Positions 1-14,400 of a stretch of DNA of 64,000 bases are shown piece after piece. Positions within the stretch are counted from its first letter, which is position 1, and every line of letters starts with the position of its first letter. The notes beneath the pieces were generated by a model. That model ran no database searches and was not told the DNA's origin. It worked only from the letters and a program-made list of their open reading frames with translations. The stretch comes from Pogonophryne albipinna (taxonomy: Eukaryota; Chordata; Actinopteri; Perciformes; Artedidraconidae). Both the position numbers and the translations under genes were made by a program. The DNA lies in NCBI GenBank assembly GCA_028583405.1, contig CM053253.1, positions 5,570,296 to 5,634,295 on the forward strand. Direction: 5' to 3'.

Positions 1-460
1 CGGGGAATTAGAGTTGAATAGAGTGAGCAGGCTGGAGCTGGTAGTGAAGATAATCCGAGGTTCGCTGACGAGGTGGTGTTGGCTGGACGTGGTGGTGTTG
101 GCTGGACGTGGTGGTGTTGGCTGGACGTGGCAGGCAGAGTAGTAGACGGATTCTGGGCAGAGAAATACAGGTTTAAGAATATAACTTTGACTTGGAAACT
201 AGGTTAGCTTTCTAGCAATCAATACGTGTTACCAATGTATCTTTGACGACGAACTGGTGAATACTGGATGAGGAAGCCGGGTATTTAAGCAGGTGTGGGT
301 GAGTAGATGAATCAGGAAGATGAGTAGCAGCTGCGGAGGTGAATTGACGGGAAGTGAAAGTAGGTCAGCCACGCCCAGCCAGAAAGACAGACAGATACAA
401 ACAAACATGAAACAAAAAGAGAAGGAGGGAAAACTGCACATCCTTACACTTACAGTCTTG
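1..460. repeat. Unclassified dispersed repeat, copy 1 (truncated by window edge)
   Basis: Shares long stretches with 20860-21260, including the block ending in the words CCACGCCCAGCCAG and AAGACAGACA followed by A-rich AGAGAAGGAG. Near its start a roughly 19-bp unit containing GCTGGACGTGGTGG is repeated about three times (80-130). No protein is recognisable in it. The class (LTR or DNA element) cannot be decided from two diverged copies. Confidence 0.5.
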
Positions 461-802
461 AGTCTCAGTCTAATATATTTGTATCATACTTTGAGAGCAG
501 CAAATAGAGTTGAAGTGACTTTATTCTCTTCCTTCTTCCTGCTCATTACTTATCTTTGACTCCCTTCAATAAGTCAAACTAATCCTCTGTCAGAAAATGT
601 TCAATGTCTTGTTTTGTTGATGCACTTTTAATGACCTATAGCGGCAAGTGTCACGTTGACTGACAAACACATGGCCCTTCCTGGGACTCATAATTCCACT
701 CGTGCTTCACCCGTTGCTGTGAATGTGCAGCTGCAGCAGCAGGAGGAGTGTTCTTCTTGCATTCACAGAAACGTACTACAGCATTTTATCTGGGAAGGAC
801 AC

Positions 803-1340
803 CAGGGGTGTCAAACTCAATTTCATCACGGGCCACATCAGCATTATGGTTGCACTCAAAGGGCCGGTTGTAACTTTAAGACTATATAAAAAGACATATA
901 TAAATATATCATATATATAAAATAATGTATTATATTACATTAGTTCCTCTGCATTGGATTATTATGGGATAGGGTAATAACTTCATAATTAACCTCATCT
1001 GAAAGCAGAAGTCTAGGGCAAATAATTGCAAGTCTCTTCAGTGAGAATGTTACAAAATGATTTAAAAAGAGAAGCCAAGTTCTGGAGAAAAAATATCTTT
1101 GAAATAAAAAAATCGAATTCTGAGAAAAGTGAATATTTTGAAGAAAAAAAGGCAAATTCTGAGAAAAAAGTCTAATTTGAGATGCATTGTGGGACATGTA
1201 GTTTATGGGCAACGTGCTTCTGTAAAGTAGCATGTAACCGTATAATAAACATATTATATTCTTTGCACGCTCTTGTGGGGCCACAGAAAATGAAGTTGCG
1301 GGCCGGATGTGGCCCCCGGGCCTTGAGTTTGACACCCCTG
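803..1340. mobile_element. hAT-like non-autonomous DNA transposon (MITE)
   Basis: The element begins CAGGGGTGTCAAACTCAA and ends with the inverse TTGAGTTTGACACCCCTG, an 18-bp terminal inverted repeat around 538 bp. The interior is AT-rich with a GC-rich GGGCCGGATGTGGCCC stretch beside the right end, as is common in this type. The flanking 8-mers are only partly alike, so the target duplication has decayed or the ends are slightly misplaced. Confidence 0.7.
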
Positions 1341-1903
1341 CCCTAGACACTCAGTTTGTAATACTGCAAAGATAAATATAGCAATACATTCATTAGTAGG
1401 GTATAGGCTCAATCACAATGTGTGTTACCTCATTCGGCAATAAATAAAACACACTAAAATAAATGATATCCTGTGACTCAGATATTATATAGAGAAAACT
1501 ACACCTGCCATGTTGAGTACTGTCCTTCTGTTTCATGATGTTATTTGCAGACCTGCTCTTAATGTTGTACCGTCTCCTTCTTCTCTTAATGTGTCTCTGT
1601 CCCTTTGTGCTGTAACTGCACATTTCCCTATTGCTGGACTAATAAAGTCAAAGTCAACTTTAATGTCAATCTTACTCAGTTTGTGTTTCCAGACAGAGAT
1701 CGAAATGACGTTTCCAACAATCCTGAATATAAAATTATACAATATACAGATATGTATAAATATGTATATCCTATATACACAATCAACAGACACATTTACA
1801 CACATTAAGATAAAAAAACACAACAATCAATATATACAAGATAACAGTCACTTCAATATCAATATCTTTGGTGCAAGATTGTCCATAGCAGCGTAAAAAA
1901 AAG

Positions 1904-2069
<166 letters not shown>

Positions 2070-2115
2070 GAGTATCTTGTCTTTTTATTTTTTTTATTAA
2101 GGAGTGCAGATTTAA

Positions 2116-5944
<3,829 letters not shown>

Positions 5945-6298
5945 AGGACGACACGGGGGAACTGGTTTAATTTCCATCCACCTTAATGGAAAGTGGCCTT
6001 TTTTAATTTAAGTGATACTAGTGTTCATTGTTACCTGGGTAATTGTTGTGAAATGTAAAATCATTGTGACATATGAAATGAGACATTTCTCCTATGGCAG
6101 CCTATTTCCATTGTAAAGCACTTTATAATGCAGGGCTCAGACGTCTGGCCTGAAGAAGAGGAGACTTTCTTTACTGTGAAAGTGAACTACTGCGGGTCAG
6201 GTGACCAGGATCTGTTTGGATATTCGTGAACATGCATGTCTGTGTCTTCTTCTCTTCATCCCTCATTTCCTCCTCCCTACTTGTAATAATACATCAGG

Positions 6299-6890
6299 AA
6301 ACTTTAAATCACCCAGTCACCTATTCATGTCCATCTGACCACTTCACATCGTGTTATCTTGTGTCTCACAGAGGTACATCATATGAGAATCCAAACGACT
6401 GGGAAGCAGCAGTTCTTTTAAAACACAGTGGTGCAAACAGGAAGTAGGGGTTTGGTAACAATGTAAAATAATACTTTAAAGAGAAATATGTGGAAGTAGT
6501 TCAACATTTTGATTAACGTATTCACTTCCTTGCTGGGAGTTAAAGGAGATATACCACTCTCATATCTGTGCACTAAATCTGAAGTCAAGGAAACAGTTAG
6601 CTTAGCTTAGCACATAGAGTGTAGACAGGAAAACAGCTAGCCTGGCTCTGTGAAAAATAAATATTATATACAAACACTTCTCAAGCTTAAGGATTAACCC
6701 CTTATATCTGGTGAGGGGAATCATGAGAAACCAAAGTGTAAAAATGGTAAATTATATATTTAAATAAGGTTATATCTCACACCATTTCTTGGCCTCAATG
6801 TTATCACAAAGCCTGGCAATCTCACAGCGAGGATAGACTCAACAGTATAGTGTTCAATATTAGTATTCAGTTTCAGTCTGTGATTAGGGA
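6299..6890. repeat. Duplicated block, uninterrupted copy
   Basis: This sequence downstream of pfkfb1 recurs at 8563-9087 plus 11068-11150. Shared words include AACTTTAAATCACCCAGTCA, AGTCAAGGAAACAG, TTAGCTTAGCACA and CCCCTTATATCTGGT. The copy also serves as the empty site for the insertions in the other copy. It is either a local duplication or two members of a dispersed family rich in the GCTAGCTTAGC motif. Confidence 0.7.
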
Positions 6891-7464
6891 GATTGTATCA
6901 CATTGACACACAAATTAAATGCTGTGTATCCTTACGGTCATGTTAACCTTATTTGTATGCTGCTGGCCGAGCCTCATATTTAACATACAAAAATAAGAGG
7001 GGTGTCGTCATCTCAACTAACTCTTGGCAAGAAGGTGAACAAGTCCAAACTATTCCTTAAACTAGGATTGGCTTGTTTATCGGAGTCATTTCTAAATCCA
7101 CAAAAGGTGCAGATCCCACTGGTAATTATAACCAGGGTGTGGTGTTCGTGTCACAGTGGAAAGATCATTTGTCACGGTGTTCTGGTTTAATATAATTAAA
7201 AGGGACATTTGGCACTTTAACTGCCCAAATACCATGATGTGCCTCACATGAGTATTCTATGCACCCTCACTGCACACACACACTGGAGGCAGAGGCACAG
7301 TGTGTGTGTGTGTGTGCTGTTTTTAACTGACATTGGTCATTTTATTAAGATACATGAGGGACTCTGGTGCAATATAGTGTTTTTAAATTGGTTTACATGG
7401 ACCTTAGGTCAAGTTCTGGCGGCCTGTATCACAAAGCACGTTAAATATATTTAAATATACTAGT

Positions 7465-7700
7465 GGTTAGCGCTCCAACACAATTCTATGTGATTAGGTT
7501 AAGGGGCTGGACATCTCTAAGAGGTTGACCAATCACAACAGAGCCGGCCAGCTAACCAATCAGAGCAGACTGGGCTCTGGTTTCAGACAGAGGGTGAAAA
7601 GGGGTGCTGCAGCACAGGCAGTATGAGAACAATAAAGAGCTTTTTGAACATTGAAGCGTGGAGACATGTCACCGTAGAGACGCTACATACTGATGAGCAG
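7465..7700 (-). repeat. CCAAT-rich dispersed repeat, copy 1 (inverted)
   Basis: In the minus orientation this matches 27137-27290 and 62040-62290: TTTCACCCTCTGTCTGAAAC, then GATTGGTTAGCTGG, then GATTGGTCAA and the word TTAGAGATGTCC. The GATTGG words are inverted CCAAT boxes. No coding sequence is seen. Confidence 0.75.
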
Positions 7701-8141
7701 AATAGAAGGCCGAACGGTAAGCTCTGATACAGGCCTCCGGATTTGAGCTCATTTCTGTCACCTGGAGGACCAATAGAAAATACAATCTTCTCAGGGGTTT
7801 TATTTAAATGCCACCACATGAAATAAAGTGTAAATAAATGCATGTATTATTTCAACACAATGTGAAAAGTGTCTTAGTCAGAAATCTAGGGTTTTAAAGT
7901 TATCCCTTTTAAAACCCATGTTCAGTTTGTAGCCAAATCTGTACGCGTGTGCTTTGTTCGGGGAAACTGTATCCGAGGTCACAGCTTTTTCAAACTGCTC
8001 TTATCGTCCATTGTTGTGCCCGTGTGTCCTGAGCTCTGTAATATGTAGCTGCGATGTCGTCTTGTCTAACAGCCATGAGCGTATGTGAGAAAAATGAATG
8101 AAAAGTCAAAATAATGCAATCATTGATCAAACATAAAATCT

Positions 8142-8147
8142 TTTATT
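8142..8147 (-). other. Probable polyadenylation signal of nsmce3
   Basis: TTTATT on the plus strand is AATAAA on the minus strand, about 290 bp past the nsmce3 stop codon. It would give a short 3' UTR running down to about 8120. Confidence 0.5.
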
Positions 8148-8438
8148 TTCTGAACGTGAACAAATAACTGGTACCTTTTCAAAGTACAGGCAATAAAAGC
8201 AAAAATGGAAACCTGAATATTGTGTGTGATCCTATTTAAAAATGAAATTGAAACTCAACAGCCTACAAAGGTAACGTATGAACATACAAATATATAATAT
8301 ATTAAATAGAACTAGGATTGGATTTGACTGTTGAGTTTAAACTGACTCCAAGGCTGCATACAAAAAACATGGTGGCACAGATGTAGCTTCTGTCTTTCAG
8401 CACCATCATTTAAAATGAAAAAGGTAATACTATAAAAG

Positions 8439-11400
8439 TTATCTCTGGCTGCTGGTGCTGGGCTGCGTGGAGCTGGAGCTGTGAGCCTCTTGGTACTGCT
8501 GACTCCAGCTCTGAGGGTCCTGGTCATGGAGCTGAAATCACACAACACATCTTGCTTAGCCAACTTTAAATCACCCAGTCACCTCTTCATGTCCATCTGA
8601 ACCACTTCATGTTGTCTCCACATTCACATTGTCCGGTGCCTTGCTCAAGGGCACCACGGCAGGGCAGGAGGTGAACTGGGACCTCTCCAAGTAGCAGTCC
8701 ACACTCCATATTTAGGTCTGTTCGGGGACTTGAACCGGCGACCCTACAGCTCACAGTCCGAGCCCCTACTGACCGAGCCACTGCCGGACTTGCTGAGAGT
8801 TAAAGGAGATAACACTCGCACATCTGGGCACCAAATGTGAAGTCAAGGAAACAGCTAGCTTAGCTTAGCACAGAGTGTAGACAGGGAAACAGCTAGCTTA
8901 GCTTAGCACAGAGTGTAGACAGGGAAACAGCTAGCCCGGCTCAGTGCAAAAGAAAAACAAATATTATACCAACATAACACTTCTAAAGCTTCATCATCAA
9001 CCCCTTATATCTGGTTGGCAAAATAATAATAAAAATAGAGTGTAATAGAAAATTGTATATTTAAATAAGGTTGTGTCTCTGACTATTGTCCTGACTAGTG
9101 TTAATTTCGTTGACTAAAACTATGACGAAATATGTTCGTCAACGACCTTTTTTTCCATGACGAAAACGAGACGATGACGAGACGGCAGTAAACAATAACT
9201 GTAACGAAATCATCATGCAATATCGTTGACGAAAACTATGCCAAAATCTCTCTTTACTTTCGTTGACGAAAAATGAGGAGACGAAATATTATCAAAGATA
9301 ACGTTACATCTCTGATAGTCAGTTTTTCTCCCAGCAGTTCCACTTCCGGTGCTGCGGCAGGGCAGCAGCTGTGTGTCTGTGCTGCGCGCGGCGGTAGATT
9401 TGAATTACACCGGGCACACTGTGAACTGTCAGGAAGACTCGGGTCTAACTCATGGTCTAACTCGTGGTCTAACTCATGGTCTAACTCGTGGTCTAACTCG
9501 TGGTCTAACTCATGATCTAACTAACCTTATTTAACAGAAAATAAAATGGCAACAACGGGGCTTGGGAGCAGTGGTCGCACTCGCGTTAACCGAATACCCC
9601 CCGTCAGCGCGAGTGAGTGATAAATTGTGCACTCGACGGGTAATAATGGATTATGACGGAAATGTTACGATCCTGTCCGTCAAAATGACTGACAACGAAA
9701 AAGTCTAAAGCCACCACTGCTTGGGAGAAAGAAACGATGTGATATTTGGGCCCATTTTCGCTACAATGAGGCGGAGAAAAAAAGCGAATGCATTGTTTCA
9801 TCAGAAGGGAAGCAATGTGGCCATAACACAGAAAACACCACAAACCAGATACTCTCTGCAAAGCTTCTTAATCATTCAACCTGTTTTTTTCATCAAATAA
9901 GGACAAGATATAATCTTATTTATTTATAAATACTAAAATGACAAACTATTGGTTTTGGCTAGACTAGTTTGACTGAAATGTTCTATATAATCTGATGACT
10001 AAAAAAGACTCAACAGTTTTCATTGACAAAAAGTAGACTAAAATAATGAGTTTCCTTTGACTAAAATATGACTAAAATGCTCAGACTTTTAGTCGACTAT
10101 ATCTTGACTAAATAAAAACAGGATGAAGGTGACTAAATATGACTAAAACTAAAAAGGAAATTTAACACAGGACTAAAACTAAATCAAAAAATAGCTGACG
10201 AAATGAACACTAGTCCTGGCCAGTGTTGAGTGTAACGCGTTACAGTAATGTATTACTTTTTGCTGTAACGAAGTAATGTAACGCTTTACTAATGAAATGT
10301 GGGTAATATACTACCCGTTACAATTCTCATTTTAACCCGAAATGAAATGGCGTTTTGTTTTTTAAGAATTCACTAACATTCCGACACCAGAGAAAAATGG
10401 TGCCGGTAGATTACTCAGCCTGGTGTTTACGTCATCAGTCAGGCTGATCTTGATGAGCCTGAAGGACCAAGTCGCTGCACATTATCCTGCGTATCACACG
10501 GCCAGATACTAAACAAACTAAGGAATCCACTCCCACTATTAATTGAAATGATTTTATTGACTTACAATGATCGTATTTCTTCCGCTAAGAAAAAAGAAAA
10601 CTCCGTTCCACAGCGCACCAACGGCTGGAACTGCGACAACAACAACTTCACGGCAGCAATGTCCAACTCAGTTCACAGTTTCTGATCCACTAACAAGTCC
10701 TTAAACTCTGCAGAGCCCATACCGTGTTCCTGTGAGTGTTTACTTCCTGTCTGCCTTCTTCTGTTCATTTATCTGACGTCCAGCGCTCCGTCTTTTACCC
10801 TCTTTTACTTTCTCTTTCTTGATCCTCCTTAGCAACGGAATTGACCAATCAGAATCGAGTATTCAACTAAGCTGTGTAATAAAAGTTGTTAGTAGCCTTA
10901 AGGAACTACACAGTTGCTGCACTAAACTACATTTTAGCATTTTAAATACCTCGCCATTCTTTTGGTGAAAGTAACTCAAAAGTAATATAAAAGTAATGTA
11001 ACTTATTACTTAAAAAAGACAGTAATATGTACTGCATTACATTTTGGAAGTAACTTGCCCAACACTGGTCCTGGCACAGCAATCTCACCGTGAGGATAAG
11101 ACTCAACAGTCGAGTGTTCAAGTATAGAGGCAGCTGTGATCCGTCACTGATCACTCTCTGATACGCACCTCCCCCATGAACGCCAGGATCTTTGATTTGG
11201 AAACCTCCACCTCGGCACGTTGACCCCAATGAAACTCGTGCTCTATCGGCTCTGTGTGGGGGATCCGTGTATACTCCAGGTACCTGCACACACACACACA
11301 CACAATTAGTCATGTGTAGCCTAATGTGTGATCATTCAAGTATACTAAATCCTAAATGAAGGAATGCATCTAAGAGGCAATTCAATGCATATTATGCCTT

Positions 11401-14400
11401 ATTTCAAATGCATGGTACGGTGTTTAAAGATATTAATGCAGTGTCCTTTTTCTTCCATAGTCATAAAGCTAAGAACTCAACGCTGAAATGAGCACGCATC
11501 CATTTTTTATTGTTGTTTTAAGCAGGCAATATTGTTTAGGTTTGGTTTTCCTTAAAAAGGTGTTTGCTTCTATTTAGTTTTTTAACTGATTACTTGTTTT
11601 AGTTGAATAAACAATTACCCTGCTGTCTTAACTGTTGCTAGGATCAGCTTAGCTTGCTTTGAAACTTGACTGTGGGGAAATATTTATAAATGCAAATAAA
11701 AAAGGTTCCTGGTTCTATCCAAAACTTATGCAAATAGAGAACCAAGGAATAATTGTTCAAAGCTGAGCAAAGCCGTACCATGCAGTGAGGATATAAGAAA
11801 GTCACTATGTGGTATTTATTTAGAATTGTATGTATCGTAAATGACAGAGAAACATTCAGGGTTAGCAACATTAGACATCCCACAGTAGGTGAACAGAAAT
11901 ACATAATGATAAATGTCAGGAGTAGTGCAGGACCAGAGCACTCTGAAGTGGCCCAGTGTTCTCCACTCTCCTGTTGATCTGTGGTGTGGTATAAACCAGA
12001 GTCTATGGTCTTAGACACTCTGGCTCTGATCACACCAGTGCAGTTTATACAGAGATATAGTACAGTTTATACAGAGGTATCAGCAGGGGCTTGAACCTGT
12101 GACCTTCTGATCACGGACACAGTGGATTAGTGAAGTGAGCTATAGCCTAGCTTAGACAGATGAGGGGTTTCACACATTAAGGAGTTGGAGGAGGGGTGAA
12201 CAATCAGAGTGCTTACATGCACGGGTAACCAGTCCTTATAAATCATGAGGGCAGGGGAACCCGAGTACAGGGATCCACAACAATGGCTACTCAGAGAAAT
12301 CAGGTTACATCGGTAAGCAGATGTGACCTCAAACCAAGACCTTGAGTGAGAGTGTGTTGAAGCTGATTTTTAGAAACCTGGAGTGTGTAGACCAAAAGAT
12401 TATTGCTTAATCTAGAACAAATTAACTAGCCGTACAAACCGAGTGATCTGGTGAAACATTTTCTTACCTTTGACGCACAAACTCGTCAGTGACCACCTTC
12501 TTTACGTCACCAAACTCCTCGTGTTTCTCTCTGCGGACGGTTTTCAAATAATCACACAATCAGTTAAGAATGAATCCAAACAGTCATTAATACTCAGGTG
12601 TAGAAATCACACATCCAGAGGTAATGAAAACTCATCTTACCCTACGTCGACTTTGAGGTTCTTCAGCGTTTTCCAGATGAGGTCTGACGCACAAACACAA
12701 TTATTCCCAAATTCTGGTTTTCGCACATTAATACGGAAAACATGGAGAATGGACTCATACGAGTTAGTAATGAATGCATCTCACTAAGGCTGCTCAATTC
12801 ATCGTATTTTAATCGAAATAAAACGATTATTCTTACTTTTTTTTTGGTTTTTCAGTTGAATTATACCTAAAGTTCAGGGTAATCAACTGTTAAAAACATA
12901 CTGTTCAAAAAAAAAATTCTCCAATAAATGGATGTTTTCAAAGTCAATGAATAATCGCATTTACAATTATTGACCCAAATAATCGAGATTATGATTTGTG
13001 CCATAATCGAGCAGCCCTACATCTCACTCACTTTCTCCAACAACTCCTCCTTTCATGAAGATAACACTCAGGATGACAAACAGCAGACCCATCTTTGGGT
13101 TGGTCGGGTTGCTGCACACACAAGGGACACACAACTGTTTTAATAAATATCATTTCAATGCAGTCATTTAAAAGATATGCAGTGAGACTCACGTGATCGG
13201 CGACGCTCCCTCAACCGTCTCCAACTTATTGATGAGTATGTACATGTGATTTTTGGCATCAATTTCAATCATTTTAAGGCCGAATACCTGATTGAGAAAG
13301 TGGGAAAGAGAAACCTTTGTACATTTCTTTGATTATTCAATATGAAAGGTTGAGCTGATCCTCGGAGACTGAACGGACCTGGTCAAAGATTCGTGCTGCT
13401 CTCTTCATGATCTCAGGGTAGATGTTTCTGTACTCCTTCACCACGTGTTTCACAAGATCTGAAAGAAAGAGAAAACAATGAGGCCTTTTCCCTTCACGTC
13501 CGCTGACTCCGTTTGGCTCAGAGCTCCAGTTCAGCTTGGGGGGGGATTTGCATCTTCATTCAAACAGAGCTTGTGGATAGAAGGAGCAGCTGTAAAACAG
13601 TGGATAACCATTTTACTTCCTATACATTCACCATAAAACATTTTAATTCCAATAGAATCACAATAAATATGCAGCCCCAGAATCTATACTATCTTTCTAT
13701 ACAGTGTGCCGCTGTACCTGCTCGGCGAACAGGAATCTTCTTCTGATCCTTCACCAAGAAGAACTGCACCACCTCAGCTGTCTGCGGGGGAAAGAAGTGT
13801 GTGAGGAAATATTTAAAACATTTCGTTTTGTGATGATCTAAAATAACCCTTCCCAGCTTTTCCGCCAGGGGGGGCGTCTTGCCGTCATTTTAAAAAAAGT
13901 TTATCGCTTGAAATGACGAAAAGGAAAAAGGTCATCCCTCTGGTCTGGCGGAAACACTGACCCGTCCCCCCTGTGTGTCTCTCACCTTCTGGTCGACCTG
14001 AGCCGGTGTGAGCTTCTCCAGCCCTCTCTGGACCTGCGTGGTGCTCGGCTGAGTGAACGTCTGGTCGTCGTCTTCCTCCTGAGTCGCAGCGGGACCCGAG
14101 GTTCTCTACGGGCGAACAAAATATTGATTTTGTTTATATGAAAACTTTTTTTCAGTTTAAAAACTCACCTGTTCACCATGGCCTTTGACCCCTAACCCAT
14201 CGCAGTCCGCCTGCTTCCACTCCTAATGCTATTTATTTAATGTTGTACTTTATTATTTGCCCCGTTTGTTGTTCACCATGTAAAGCGGCCTTGGGTCCCT
14301 TGAAAGGCGCTACACAAATGTAATCTATCATTATTATCATCAGAGGTAAACATTTTAATTTGTTTTTTAAGACCCTTTCCATACATTTGAAGACCTCATC

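Larger units (their letters stand above)
9096..10212 (+). mobile_element. hAT-type transposon remnant A with decayed transposase start
   Basis: The ends TAGTGTTAATTTCG and CGAAATGAACACTA are inverted repeats. The flanking 8-mers are GTCCTGAC on the left (9088-9095) and GTCCTGGC on the right (10213-10220), a 7/8 match typical of hAT target duplications. The interior is full of GACGAAA/GACTAAAA words, a 12-bp minisatellite and a BED-finger relic. It lies in nsmce3 intron 9. Confidence 0.85.
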
